Positions 18,375 through 26,804 of a stretch of DNA of 64,000 nucleotides are shown in pieces (the first letter of the stretch is position 1; every line of letters begins with the position of its first letter). The stretch spans positions 62,001 to 126,000 of the forward strand of contig NZ_SGWW01000005.1 in the NCBI RefSeq assembly GCF_004216575.1, written 5' to 3'. The DNA comes from Microcella putealis (lineage in GTDB: Bacteria; Actinomycetota; Actinomycetes; Actinomycetales; Microbacteriaceae). The position numbers and the translations under genes are program-made. Under the pieces are notes generated by a model. That model did no database searches, was not told where the DNA came from, and saw nothing but the letters and a program-made list of their open reading frames with translations.

Positions 18375-19943
18375 ATGAGCGAATCCGTCAACCTCCCCGC
18401 GCTCGGCGAGAGCGTTACCGAGGGCACGGTCACCCGCTGGTTGAAGAATGTCGGCGACCGTGTCGAGGTTGACGAGCCGTTGCTTGAGGTCTCGACGGAC
18501 AAGGTCGACACGGAAATCCCGTCACCCATCGCGGGTGTCATCGAGGAAATCCTTGTCGCCGAAGACGAGACCGTTGAGGTCGGCGCGCCGCTCGTGCGCA
18601 TCGGTGACGGCTCCGGCGGCGGCGGCTCGGCCGATGTGCCGGGCGCCAACGCCGATGTGGAGGCAGGGCCCAGCGCCCCTGCCGAGGCGAGTGCTCCCGC
18701 CGAGCCGTCTGCTCCGGCTGAGCCGGGCGCCCCGGCAGAGGCGAGCGCGCCGGCAGAGACGTCAGCTCCTGCTCCGAGCACGCCGGCACCGAGCGCAGCC
18801 GCACCCAGCGCCCCTGCCGCAGCGGAGCCCGCTCCGAGCGCGGCACCGGCTCCGAGTGCACCGGCGGCGGCTCCGCCCGCTGCCGCACCCAGCGCGGCTC
18901 CGGCACCGAGCGCCGTGCCCGCGCCCAGTGCTGCACCGGCGCCCAGTGCTGCACCGGCACCCAGTGCTGCTCCGGCTCCTAGCGCGGCACCGGCTCCCAG
19001 CGCCGCGGCTGAGCCCGCCCAGGCGGGCAGCAACGCCGGGTACATCACGCCGATCGTGCGCAAGCTCGCTGCCGAGCACGGCGTCGACCTCGACTCTCTC
19101 ACCGGCACCGGAGTGGGCGGACGGATCCGCAAGCAGGACGTGCTTGCCGCCGCCGAGCAGAAGAGCAGCTCGTCCGCTCCCGCCGCGTCGCAGCCGGCTG
19201 CGTCGCGCGCGCCGCGTGAGGTGTCGCCCCTGCGCGGCACGACCGTCGGCATGTCGCGCCTGCGGAAGGTGATCGCCGAACGCGCCGTCGCATCCATGCA
19301 GTCGACCGCTCAACTGACCTCGGTCGTTGAGGTGGACGTCACCCGCGTCGCCGCGTTCCGCGCAGCCGTCAAGGACGACTTCCAGAAGGCAACCGGGACG
19401 AAGCTGTCGTTCCTGCCCTTCTTCGCGAAGGCCGCAACGGAGGCCCTCAAGGCCTACCCGATCATCAACGCCACGGTGGATGGCGACTCGATCGTCTACC
19501 CCGACACGGAGAACCTCTCCATCGCGGTCGACACCGAGCGCGGTCTGTTGACCCCCGTCGTTCGTGACGCGGGAGACAAGACGATCGCGGAGCTCGCGGG
19601 CGACATCGCCGACCTTGCTGCCCGCACGCGCGACAACCAGCTGAAGCCCGACGAACTGGCGGGCGGGACCTTCACGCTGACCAACACCGGATCGCGCGGC
19701 GCGCTCTTCGACACCCCCGTGGTGTTCTTGCCGCAGGTGGCCATTCTTGGCACGGGTATCGTGACCAAGAAGCCGGCGGTCGTGACCGTCGACGGCCAGG
19801 ACGCGATTGCGATCCGCTCGATGGTGTACCTGGCGCTGTCGTACGACCACCGAATCGTTGATGGTGCCGACGCCGCGCGGTTCCTCACGGCCGTCAAGGA
19901 GCGCCTCGAAGAAGCCGACTTCGACGGCGACCTCGGCATCTAG
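18375..19943 (+). CDS. sucB: 2-oxoglutarate dehydrogenase E2, dihydrolipoamide succinyltransferase
   Basis: A 522-residue E2 that carries and transfers the succinyl group to CoA in the TCA cycle. A single N-terminal lipoyl domain spans about residues 3-78, with the lipoylated Lys in [14 protein letters not shown] long Ala/Pro/Ser linker (about 90-218) is built from PSAAPAPSA-like repeats. A peripheral-subunit-binding domain follows ([17 protein letters not shown], about 220-255). The catalytic domain ends with [16 protein letters not shown] (His and Asp near 495). Two lipoyl domains are common in actinobacterial E2s; one is seen here. AAGGAG precedes the ATG. The gene overlaps the convergent pseudokinase gene by 4 bp. 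The pyruvate-type E2 is a less likely alternative. Confidence 0.88.
   Translation: MSESVNLPALGESVTEGTVTRWLKNVGDRVEVDEPLLEVSTDKVDTEIPSPIAGVIEEILVAEDETVEVGAPLVRIGDGSGGGGSADVPGANADVEAGPSAPAEASAPAEPSAPAEPGAPAEASAPAETSAPAPSTPAPSAAAPSAPAAAEPAPSAAPAPSAPAAAPPAAAPSAAPAPSAVPAPSAAPAPSAAPAPSAAPAPSAAPAPSAAAEPAQAGSNAGYITPIVRKLAAEHGVDLDSLTGTGVGGRIRKQDVLAAAEQKSSSSAPAASQPAASRAPREVSPLRGTTVGMSRLRKVIAERAVASMQSTAQLTSVVEVDVTRVAAFRAAVKDDFQKATGTKLSFLPFFAKAATEALKAYPIINATVDGDSIVYPDTENLSIAVDTERGLLTPVVRDAGDKTIAELAGDIADLAARTRDNQLKPDELAGGTFTLTNTGSRGALFDTPVVFLPQVAILGTGIVTKKPAVVTVDGQDAIAIRSMVYLALSYDHRIVDGADAARFLTAVKERLEEADFDGDLGI
18921..18992 (+). repeat. 18-bp tandem repeat encoding Ala-Pro linker
   Basis: Four consecutive 18-bp units, starting GCGCCCAGTGCTGCACCG, lie inside the sucB linker. 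The first two are identical; units three and four carry a few changes. Degenerate related units continue on both sides. The repeat encodes APSAAP hexapeptides and could expand or contract in frame. Confidence 0.85.
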
Positions 19944-21400
19944 TTCCACGCGTCTCTGATCCGCCAGCCGGCCTCGCTCCTCACCACGAGGAGCGAGGCC
20001 GCTGTCATGTCCGGCGCCGCGATCGTGAGCAGCGCCACGTCACCAGCGCGCTCGACAACCGTGACGCTACTGGTGGGCGACTCGAGCATTGATGCCAGGG
20101 CTGTGACCATCGCGTCCACCTCGTCCGCGGCACGGCCCCCCAGGGCAGCCATCTGGTGAACGGCCTCATCACAGATAACGCGCACATCTCGGCGACAGTG
20201 CTGCCAGCGAGCGACCAGTTCGCGCGCGGTCGGCCCCCAATCCTCGGGGTTCGGCTCGACCAGCGCCTCGGGTTGCGCCGCCCCGGCCCCCTCATCGTCC
20301 GCCGCACCCCCTGCCGAGACGGAGCTGCCCTGCTCGTCACCGTCCGTCGGTGCCGTCTGCGGTGACGGGGAGGCCACCGGGGCAGCCGCGGACGAGTCAG
20401 CGCCCTCAGAGCCGCCCAGCGCCGCCGTCACCACGAGAGCACCAACAACAGCAAGACCCGCTGCCCCGACGACGAGTTGTCGCCGCGAGACGCCACGAGC
20501 GCGGCCCACCAGCGACGCCGCGCGCTCCGATGCCCGCTCGACGGTTATCGTCACACCGGTGACGAGCTCGGCAGGGAGAGCGAGCAGGCCCAGCACACGA
20601 GCAGACGCGGCAGCGGCAGCTCTGCCGGGCCGCTCGTTCACGCTGGGCCCGTCCGCCACCTGGCCTCGATCAGCGGGACGGGACGGCAGGGCAAGCGGCG
20701 GGACACTTGCCCGCTCTGCCGCCGTGGGTGCCGCCGAGCTGAGTGTCACAAGAAGTGGTTCGGCCTCCGCCCAGTGCTGAAGACGAGAGGGCTGCGCAAG
20801 CACCTGATCGGCGTCGGGCATGCTGTGCGCGGCGTCAGAGTGACCAGCGGCCTCCAGTGCGGCCCGGACATCGGTGCACAGGGCGGCAAAGCATTCCGCG
20901 TCCTCGCGGTGGGCCGGATCCTTCGAGCGCAGCTGCGCGGGGAGCGGCGATGCCGATCGTGCCTGAGAGATGGCGTGAATGACGGGCGCACCTCGCGCAT
21001 CCGCACGGATTCCTGTCAGGGACACTCCCCCCAGCGTCACCCCCGCGTCGTGCGCCACCGAGATTGCGTCGGCGATCGGACACAGCATGGTGACGGCTCG
21101 ACCCGGGGTGAGCCATCCGTCCGTCGCCAGGAGCTCCTCCAGGGTAGGGCCGGCAAGCACGGGAAACAGGATGCGGAGCGTGCCGTCGGAAGCGATCGCC
21201 ACATCGAGCGGGGCGCGGACGTGCGCTGAACGCGCCTGCGCGGCCGCCGCCACTGCCAGATCCCACACCGGCCGCTCGATCAGCGGGACCGTCCACCGCT
21301 CGGCCGACACGCCATCCACCCGGACGAGGGCACGCTCGACCTCACCGAGGGCAGGCAACCGGCGAACCACGGAAACCGGAGGGTCGTCGAGGGCTGTCAC
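19940..21400 (-). CDS. Membrane-anchored Ser/Thr pseudokinase-like protein
   Basis: A 486-residue protein I do not recognise as a named family. Residues about 75-185 resemble the middle of a Hanks-type kinase. [13 protein letters not shown] hinge-like segment is followed by a helix and [16 protein letters not shown], exactly where HRDLKPxN would be, but the catalytic Asp, the Lys and DFG are absent. A transmembrane helix ([20 protein letters not shown], about 320-340) leads to a Ser/Ala/Glu-rich linker and a ~120-residue extracytoplasmic domain with two close cysteines in [12 protein letters not shown]. The start is uncertain: GTG 21400 gives MTALDDP and avoids overlap with the divergent DUF4191 promoter. 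It may be a signalling scaffold. Confidence 0.7.
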   Translation of the reverse strand: MTALDDPPVSVVRRLPALGEVERALVRVDGVSAERWTVPLIERPVWDLAVAAAAQARSAHVRAPLDVAIASDGTLRILFPVLAGPTLEELLATDGWLTPGRAVTMLCPIADAISVAHDAGVTLGGVSLTGIRADARGAPVIHAISQARSASPLPAQLRSKDPAHREDAECFAALCTDVRAALEAAGHSDAAHSMPDADQVLAQPSRLQHWAEAEPLLVTLSSAAPTAAERASVPPLALPSRPADRGQVADGPSVNERPGRAAAAASARVLGLLALPAELVTGVTITVERASERAASLVGRARGVSRRQLVVGAAGLAVVGALVVTAALGGSEGADSSAAAPVASPSPQTAPTDGDEQGSSVSAGGAADDEGAGAAQPEALVEPNPEDWGPTARELVARWQHCRRDVRVICDEAVHQMAALGGRAADEVDAMVTALASMLESPTSSVTVVERAGDVALLTIAAPDMTAASLLVVRSEAGWRIRDAWN

Positions 21401-21505
21401 GGCGTCATCATCTACTCGCCTGCACCCGAGCACCGGCGCCACCCGGGGTGATGGGGAGTGAACCGGCGACGCACACAGAGGGGAGGAGCGCACAGCGCGC
21501 GCCAC

Positions 21506-21511
21506 TATCCT
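21506..21511 (+). promoter_or_regulatory. -10 of DUF4191 gene
   Basis: TATCCT lies 7 nt before the ATG at 21519, giving a leaderless or near-leaderless start. The intervening GGAAGG could also serve as a ribosome-binding site if transcription begins further upstream. Confidence 0.5.
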
Positions 21512-21518
21512 GGAAGGC

Positions 21519-22235
21519 ATGGCCCGTCGTGACTCCAGCACCCCCAAACCTCCGAAAGAGCCCGGCCGCATGAAGCAGATGTGGCAGGTCTTCCAGATGA
21601 CCCGCCGCATGGACAAGGCCGCGGCCTGGTGGATGCTGCTGTGGTTCCTGCTGCCCCTCACCGCGGGCATCCTGTTAGCGATCTTCATTACCGGCGGCAG
21701 CATCCTCGGCGCGGTCCTTTACGTCATTGCCGGCGTCATGGGCGCAATTCTCGGACCGCTCGTCGTCTTGGGGCGCCGCGCCGAAAAGGTGGCGTACCGC
21801 CAAATCGCCGGACAGCCGGGCGCCGTGGGGGCGGTACTGCGCAGCGCACTGCGACGAGCGTGGCAGTCCAGCGAGATGCCGGTTGCCGTGAGCCCGAAAA
21901 CGCAGGACGCCGTGTACCGCGCTGTCGGCAAGCCCGGCGTCATTCTCATCGGCGAAGGGCCGTCGTCACGCACGAAGCGCATGCTCGAAGACGAGCGACG
22001 CAACGTCAATCGCATCGTGCCGAACGTGCCGGTTCACTTTGTGTACGTCGGCCCCGACAAAGATTCGACGAAGCTCGAGAACCTCGCCAAGGCGCTCAAC
22101 AAGCACAAGAAGGTGCTCACGAAAGCCGAAGTGCTGGCGGTCAACAACCGTCTGACGTCCCTTAGCCGCTCCAGCACCCTGCCCATCCCGAAGGGAATCG
22201 ACCCGATGAAGGTGCGCGCGCCGAAGCCGCGCTAA
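21519..22235 (+). CDS. DUF4191 membrane protein
   Basis: A 238-residue protein of the actinobacterial DUF4191 family, function unknown. A basic N-terminus is followed by a two-helix membrane hairpin (about residues 36-60 and 64-86), then a cytoplasmic domain with AVGKPGVILIGEGPS near 140 and a KLENLAKALNKHKKVL basic stretch. It typically sits downstream of lipA/lipB and upstream of glnA in actinobacteria. Here those genes are absent, and it follows the pseudokinase gene divergently. Its end overlaps the convergent acetyltransferase gene by 4 bp. Confidence 0.85.
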   Translation: MARRDSSTPKPPKEPGRMKQMWQVFQMTRRMDKAAAWWMLLWFLLPLTAGILLAIFITGGSILGAVLYVIAGVMGAILGPLVVLGRRAEKVAYRQIAGQPGAVGAVLRSALRRAWQSSEMPVAVSPKTQDAVYRAVGKPGVILIGEGPSSRTKRMLEDERRNVNRIVPNVPVHFVYVGPDKDSTKLENLAKALNKHKKVLTKAEVLAVNNRLTSLSRSSTLPIPKGIDPMKVRAPKPR

Positions 22236-22768
22236 GGCACCCACTCGGATCGCAACTGCGCGAAGCACTCAAGGGAACTCCATTCGCCCTTGAACCAGTC
22301 CGCATCGTGGAGGCTTGCTTCGTGCCGGAAGCCCAGCCGTGACACGAGGCGTAAAACGGCGGCATTGCGCGCATCCCCCTGCATCGTGATGCGGTGGGCA
22401 CCCGATGCGAAGAGCTGGTCGCGTACCGCTGCCAGCGCTTCCTGCGCGTAGCCGTTGCCCTGCACAGACGGCATGAGCGTCACCCCGAGCTCGAACGTCT
22501 GAGGCTGGACAGGATCAGCACCGACCGCGACGTCGCCGAGCAGGGTGCCGTCCGCGCGACGACGCACCGCGAGTTGGAGCCACTCACCAGCCGCCGGAAG
22601 CCCCGTGCGGGGTTGCTCCGCGACGAGCTGCTCCGCGTCCGCGCGGGAGTAGTCCGTTGTCGAGCTTTGGTAGTGAGCGACGGACGGATGCCGACGGTAA
22701 TCGACGAAGGCATCGATATCGTCGACCCCGAGGGGCGAGAGGACAAACCGAGCAGTCTCGAGCTCCAT
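22232..22768 (-). CDS. GNAT N-acetyltransferase, RimJ/RimL type
   Basis: A 178-residue acetyltransferase that would use acetyl-CoA; its acceptor is unknown. The layout fits RimJ/RimL-like enzymes: an early LETARFVLSPL strand, the acetyl-CoA loop region in VTLMPSVQGNGYAQEAL (about 96-112, with the Q/R-x-x-G-x-G/A-like QGNGYA), and the closing NAAVLRLVSRLGFRHEA (about 133-149). It starts 9 bp after the end of a second GNAT gene transcribed in the same direction, so the two are probably co-expressed. Related enzymes modify ribosomal protein N-termini or antibiotics; nothing here decides between them. Confidence 0.85.
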   Translation of the reverse strand: MELETARFVLSPLGVDDIDAFVDYRRHPSVAHYQSSTTDYSRADAEQLVAEQPRTGLPAAGEWLQLAVRRRADGTLLGDVAVGADPVQPQTFELGVTLMPSVQGNGYAQEALAAVRDQLFASGAHRITMQGDARNAAVLRLVSRLGFRHEASLHDADWFKGEWSSLECFAQLRSEWVP

Positions 22769-22777
22769 CGACTCTCC

Positions 22778-23209
22778 CTAGAAGACTCGGCGCATGTACT
22801 CCGCGTTCTGCGAATAGCCCAGGCGGTCATAGAAGCCCCCTGCGCGGCGCGAAGCGACCGTGATCTGTCGAACGCCACGCCGAATGCACTCGGCTTCAAC
22901 AGCGTGCACGAGGGCCGTGCCCAAGTCGTGGCCACGCGCCGCCGCGTCCACAGCGATTTCTTGCAGCTGGGCAGACGGGCCATTCGTCGAGAGCAAGCGC
23001 GCGATGGTCGTCAGCGCGTAGCCGGCGACGGCACCGTTCTCGTCTTCGGCAACCAGGAGGAAAATTGCGTCGTCCTCGCCCGCCGCCACAACATCCTGAA
23101 ACGACTGGTCGAACGCGCCACGCACGGGCACGAAGGTCGCCCCCAGCTGCTGCACGAGGGAGAAGACGGCGTCAGCGTCGTCGGGCCGAGCGCGGCGTAC
23201 AAGCGTCAT
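22778..23209 (-). CDS. GNAT family N-acetyltransferase
   Basis: A 143-residue single-domain GNAT enzyme. The acetyl-CoA-binding motif A is QEIAVDAAARGHDLGTALVHAVE (about residues 85-107, read RGHDLG as the R-x-x-G-x-G-like turn). The C-terminal GGFYDRLGYSQNAEYMRRVF is typical of the family. ATG 23209 gives MTLVRRARPDDADAV, the usual GNAT beginning, so the upstream extension to 23548 is rejected as overlap with ctaF. It lies between ctaF and the other GNAT gene. Its substrate cannot be predicted. Confidence 0.85.
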   Translation of the reverse strand: MTLVRRARPDDADAVFSLVQQLGATFVPVRGAFDQSFQDVVAAGEDDAIFLLVAEDENGAVAGYALTTIARLLSTNGPSAQLQEIAVDAAARGHDLGTALVHAVEAECIRRGVRQITVASRRAGGFYDRLGYSQNAEYMRRVF

Positions 23210-23222
23210 GAGGAGCCGGGAC

Positions 23223-23639
23223 TCAGCGGCCGAAATTGCCGCGGTAGTACTCGTACACCCAGCCAACGAGACCGATGAGAGCGATGACGGCGGCATAGCC
23301 GACGATCCAGAAGTCGATGGCAAGACCAAGGAACACGAGTGCCGCGCCACCGGCGAGGATGACGGGCCACCAGCTCCACGGGGGGAAGAAGCCCTGCTCG
23401 GCGTCGCCATCATCGATGTCGGCGTCGAGACGGTCTTCGGGCAGCTCGCCGCCCTGGTTCTTGTAGACCAGGCGCAGGTAGAAGGCGATGAAGGCCGACA
23501 GCAGACCGCAGAAACCAATAGCAACGGCGCCCACCCATTCGACCTCACCGGTGTCGATAATCGCCCAGGCGATGTAGATGATGTCGAGGAGGACGAAGAA
23601 CCCGAGAAGGATCCAGAAGAGGTTGATGTTCGTCTTCAC
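23223..23639 (-). CDS. ctaF: Cytochrome c oxidase subunit IV, actinobacterial type
   Basis: A 138-residue membrane protein, the small actinobacterial subunit of the aa3 cytochrome c oxidase. Four hydrophobic helices are visible (about residues 8-28, 36-55, 91-108 and 111-130), with an acidic loop LPEDRLDADIDDGDAEQ in the middle and a WVYEYYRGNF C-terminus. ATG 23639 lies just upstream of the end of ctaD's reading direction (4-bp gap), so it follows ctaD in the ctaC-ctaD-ctaF operon. The position and topology make the call secure despite weak sequence motifs. Confidence 0.92.
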   Translation of the reverse strand: MKTNINLFWILLGFFVLLDIIYIAWAIIDTGEVEWVGAVAIGFCGLLSAFIAFYLRLVYKNQGGELPEDRLDADIDDGDAEQGFFPPWSWWPVILAGGAALVFLGLAIDFWIVGYAAVIALIGLVGWVYEYYRGNFGR

Positions 23640-23643
23640 GGGA

Positions 23644-25380
23644 TCACTTCACCTTGTTGTCGTCGATGTCGAGCGTCGGTGCGTCAGGAGCGTCCTTCAG
23701 CGGGCCGATGCCGACCGGGATGCCCGCCTCGGGGTGGTTCAGGTCGAACGCCGGCGACTCGGAACGAATACGCGGGATCGAGGTGAAGTTGTGGCGCGGC
23801 GGCGGGCACGAGGTCGCCCACTCAAGCGAGCGGCCGTAGCCCCACGGGTCGTTGACCGTGACCTTCGGCGCGCGGCGCGCGGTGATGTACACGTTCAGCA
23901 GGAACGGGATCATCGACGCGGCGAGCAGGAACGATCCCACCGTCGAGAGCTGGTTCATCCAGGTGAAGCCGTCCTCGACGAGGTAGGTGGCGTAGCGGCG
24001 GGGCATGCCCACGACGCCGAGCCAGTGCTGCACAAGGAACGTCGTGTGGAAGCCCACGAAGAGCACCCAGAAGTGGATGTGGCCGAGACGCTCGTTGAGC
24101 ATCTTGCCCGTCCACTTCGGCCACCAGAAGTAGAAGCCCGCGAACATCGCGAACACGACGGTTCCGAAGACCACATAGTGGAAGTGCGCCACCACGAAGT
24201 ACGAGTCGGAGACCGCGAAGTCAAGCGGCGGCGAGGCGAGGATCACGCCCGTCAGACCACCGAACACGAAGGTGATGAGGAAGCCGAGCGACCACACGAG
24301 CGGCGTCTCGAAGGTCACCGAGCCCCGCCACATCGTGCCGATCCAGTTAAAGATCTTCACGCCCGTCGGGACGGCGATCAACATCGTCATGAGTGCGAAG
24401 AACGGAAGGAGCACGGAGCCGGTCACGTACATGTGGTGGGCCCACACGGTGATCGACAGGGCCGCGATCGCGATCGTCGCGTAGACGAGGGTCTTGTACC
24501 CGAAGATCGGCTTCCGGCTAAAGACCGGGAAGATCTCGGAGACGATGCCGAAGAACGGCAGAGCGATGATGTAGACCTCGGGGTGGCCGAAGAACCAGAA
24601 CAGGTGCTGCCACAGGATGGCACCGCCGTTTGCGGCGTCGAACACGTGCGAGCCGAACATGCGGTCGGAGCCGAGCGCAAAGAGCGCGGCCGCCAGGACC
24701 GGGAACGCCATCAGGACGAGGAGCGACGTCACCAGCGTGTTCCAGGTGAAGATCGGCATGCGCCACATGGTCATGCCGGGGGCGCGCATCGTGATGATCG
24801 TGGTGATGAAGTTCACCGCACCCAGAATTGTTCCGAATCCGGAGATTGCCAGACCGAACACCCAGAGGTTTCCGCCAAGACCTGGCGAGAATGTTTGGCT
24901 CGACAGGGGTGCGTACGCAAACCAACCGAACGAGGCGGCGCCTTGAGGGGTCAGGAAGCCGGCAACAGCGATCAGCGAACCGAACGAGTACAGCCAGTAG
25001 GCGAAGGCGTTGAGACGCGGGAACGCCACGTCGGGGGCGCCGATTTGCAGAGGCATGAGGACGTTCGCAAAGCCCGCGAAGAGCGGGGTGGCGAACATCA
25101 GCAGCATGATCGTGCCGTGCATCGTGAACAGCTGGTTGTACTGCTCCTTCGTCGCCACGATCTCGAGACCGGGAGCGAAGAGCTGGGCACGGATGACGAG
25201 CGCCATCACACCGCCGAGCAGGAAGTAGATGAACGACGTGATCAGGTACATGTACCCGATCGTCTTGTGGTCGGTGGAGGTGATCCAGCCGACGAAAACG
25301 TTGCCCTTGCGCTTCACCGTGGGGGAAACGGGCCCGGGCACGTTGCCCGAGACGTTAGGACGAGGTGCGGTCGTCGTCAT
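23644..25380 (-). CDS. ctaD: Cytochrome c oxidase subunit I
   Basis: A 578-residue, twelve-helix heme-copper oxidase subunit holding heme a and the heme a3-CuB centre where O2 is reduced. The cross-linked His-Tyr is in [15 protein letters not shown] (about residues 272-286). The CuB histidines are in AHHMYVTG (about 322), the heme ligands in HFHYVVFG (about 410), and the low-spin heme His in TMHGTIMLL near residue 89. The N-terminus starts within the cytoplasm with MTTTAPRPN. It is coupled with ctaC (7-bp gap) and ctaF. CtaE and the qcr genes are not in this window. Confidence 0.96.
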   Translation of the reverse strand: MTTTAPRPNVSGNVPGPVSPTVKRKGNVFVGWITSTDHKTIGYMYLITSFIYFLLGGVMALVIRAQLFAPGLEIVATKEQYNQLFTMHGTIMLLMFATPLFAGFANVLMPLQIGAPDVAFPRLNAFAYWLYSFGSLIAVAGFLTPQGAASFGWFAYAPLSSQTFSPGLGGNLWVFGLAISGFGTILGAVNFITTIITMRAPGMTMWRMPIFTWNTLVTSLLVLMAFPVLAAALFALGSDRMFGSHVFDAANGGAILWQHLFWFFGHPEVYIIALPFFGIVSEIFPVFSRKPIFGYKTLVYATIAIAALSITVWAHHMYVTGSVLLPFFALMTMLIAVPTGVKIFNWIGTMWRGSVTFETPLVWSLGFLITFVFGGLTGVILASPPLDFAVSDSYFVVAHFHYVVFGTVVFAMFAGFYFWWPKWTGKMLNERLGHIHFWVLFVGFHTTFLVQHWLGVVGMPRRYATYLVEDGFTWMNQLSTVGSFLLAASMIPFLLNVYITARRAPKVTVNDPWGYGRSLEWATSCPPPRHNFTSIPRIRSESPAFDLNHPEAGIPVGIGPLKDAPDAPTLDIDDNKVK

Positions 25381-25387
25381 GAGCCGC

Positions 25388-26257
25388 CTACTCCTCTTCG
25401 CTCGTGCCGGCGGGGGCGATCACCGGCGGGTTGGGGGCAGTGTTGAATTCCGGTCCGAGGCGGCCCTCGAAGCCGCGGTCGCGCAGGATCTGCATCTGGC
25501 GCTCGTACTCCTCAACGGAGACGACCTCGACGTTGAACAGCATCAGTGAGTGGAACTCGCCGCACAGCTCGGCGCACTTGCCGACGTACGAGCCTTCCTT
25601 CTCGGGGATGAAGTACCAGTAGTTCGTGCGGCCGGGAATCATGTCCTTCTTGTAGAGGAAGTCGATGATCCAGAACGAGTGGATGACGTCACGCGACTCG
25701 AGGACGATTTCGACCTTCTGCCCGACCGGGAGGTAGAGAGTCGGCAGCGACTCGGGGTCGATCGTGTTGTTCGGGCCCGTCTCTTGGGCCTGAATGCCCG
25801 AGTAGTAGACGTCATCGGTGAGGTAGTTGAAGTCCCATGCCCAGCGCTTGCCGTACACCTCGATCGACACGTCGGGGTCTTCCAGGGGCGCCTCGATGGC
25901 GGCCTGGTCACGAGCGGTGAAGGCGAAGAAGCCGAGGACGAGGATGAGCGGGACGATCGTGTAGAACGCCTCGATCGGCATGTTGTACCGCATCTGCACC
26001 GGCAGGCCGGTCTGGCCGCGGCGGCGGCGGTAAACGACGGCGGCCCAGATGATGAGACCCCACGTGATGACGCCGACGGCGAGGAGCACGATCCACGAGG
26101 TCGTCCACAGGCCGATGACGCGGTCGACCTGATTGGTCGTGCCCGGTTCGGTGGGAAGCCATCCGAGCTGCATCTGCTGGGTGCAGCCCGCGAGGGCGAG
26201 GGTGGTGATGATGGCGGTGGGAATCGCCATCAATCGAAGACGTCGGTTGGAACGCAC
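25388..26257 (-). CDS. ctaC: Cytochrome c oxidase subunit II
   Basis: A 289-residue subunit II carrying the CuA centre that receives electrons from cytochrome c. A lipoprotein-like signal peptide ends in LALAGC (Cys about 25). Two transmembrane helices follow (about 53-75 and 95-116). The cupredoxin domain has the CuA ligands in [12 protein letters not shown] (about residues 230-241), with the first His near VIHSFWI. It heads the ctaC-ctaD-ctaF operon. A hairpin at 26333 separates it from erpA. Maturation needs a prolipoprotein signal peptidase, yet lspA is absent from its usual slot beside rluD in this window. Confidence 0.95.
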   Translation of the reverse strand: MRSNRRLRLMAIPTAIITTLALAGCTQQMQLGWLPTEPGTTNQVDRVIGLWTTSWIVLLAVGVITWGLIIWAAVVYRRRRGQTGLPVQMRYNMPIEAFYTIVPLILVLGFFAFTARDQAAIEAPLEDPDVSIEVYGKRWAWDFNYLTDDVYYSGIQAQETGPNNTIDPESLPTLYLPVGQKVEIVLESRDVIHSFWIIDFLYKKDMIPGRTNYWYFIPEKEGSYVGKCAELCGEFHSLMLFNVEVVSVEEYERQMQILRDRGFEGRLGPEFNTAPNPPVIAPAGTSEEE

Positions 26258-26332
26258 CGGTGACCTCTCGTCGCGACGGGGGTGTGAATCGTCTGTCAGT
26301 CTACGTTACGCCGGGTGCACGATCGGGCCCCT

Positions 26333-26375
26333 GACGCTCCGAAACCCCTGCCAAAGCAGGGATTTCGGGGGCGTC
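26333..26375 (-). terminator. Long imperfect hairpin between erpA and ctaC
   Basis: GACGC/GCGTC arms enclose a second stem, CCGAAACCCCTGC with GCAGGGATTTCGG (one mismatch) around CAAA. It follows erpA and precedes the ctaC start by about 75 nt, so it probably ends the erpA transcript. No U-tract follows, so a regulatory stem cannot be excluded. Confidence 0.6.
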
Positions 26376-26407
26376 GGAGTGTGGTATCACACCGCGGCGA
26401 GACGCGA

Positions 26408-26761
26408 TTAGTGGAAGCTGTCCCCGCACGCGCAGGAGCCCTGCGCGTTGGGGTTGTCGATCGTGAAGCCCTGCTTCTGAATGGTGTCTTCGAAGTCGAT
26501 CGAGGCACCCTCGAGGTAGGGAACGCTCATCTTGTCGACGACGACCTGCACACCGCCGAAGTCGCGCGTGGCGTCGCCGTCGAGCAGACGCTCGTCGAAG
26601 TAGAGCTGGTAGATGAGGCCCGAGCAGCCGCCGGGCTGAACCGCGAGGCGCAGGCGCAGGTCGTCGCGCCCCTCCTGGGCCAAGAGCGACGCCACTTTTT
26701 CAGCGGCGGCGTCGGTGAGAGCCACCCCGTGGGTGGCCGGCTGCGTGGCGGTGTCCGTCAT
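26408..26761 (-). CDS. erpA: Iron-sulfur cluster insertion protein, ErpA/HesB type
   Basis: A 117-residue A-type carrier that receives an Fe-S cluster from the assembly scaffold and passes it to target enzymes. The three cluster cysteines are visible: one in QPGGCSGLIY (about residue 46) and the CxC in GSCACGDSFH at the C-terminus. ATG 26761 has GGAAGGACG upstream. It is monocistronic between the dipeptidase gene and the cytochrome oxidase operon. This locus next to ctaC is common in actinobacteria and may link cluster supply to respiration. ErpA and IscA cannot be separated on sequence alone; ErpA is the usual annotation in this context. Confidence 0.9.
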   Translation of the reverse strand: MTDTATQPATHGVALTDAAAEKVASLLAQEGRDDLRLRLAVQPGGCSGLIYQLYFDERLLDGDATRDFGGVQVVVDKMSVPYLEGASIDFEDTIQKQGFTIDNPNAQGSCACGDSFH

Positions 26762-26804
26762 AGTGTCGTCCTTCCGAACGGTCGTGTCGTCAGTGTACGT
26801 CGGT

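Noticed and set aside
18900-19010. CRISPR-like or intergenic repeat array
   Set aside because: The 18-bp units are contiguous, without spacers, and lie in frame within the sucB linker.
22778-23548. Longer N-terminus for the second GNAT protein
   Set aside because: The extra residues are out-of-frame ctaF sequence, and the ATG at 23209 gives the normal GNAT start.
23578-25446. Plus-strand 622-codon frame opposite ctaD
   Set aside because: Antisense to the well-supported cytochrome oxidase subunit I. The translation is extremely His/Arg/Glu-rich and without motif.
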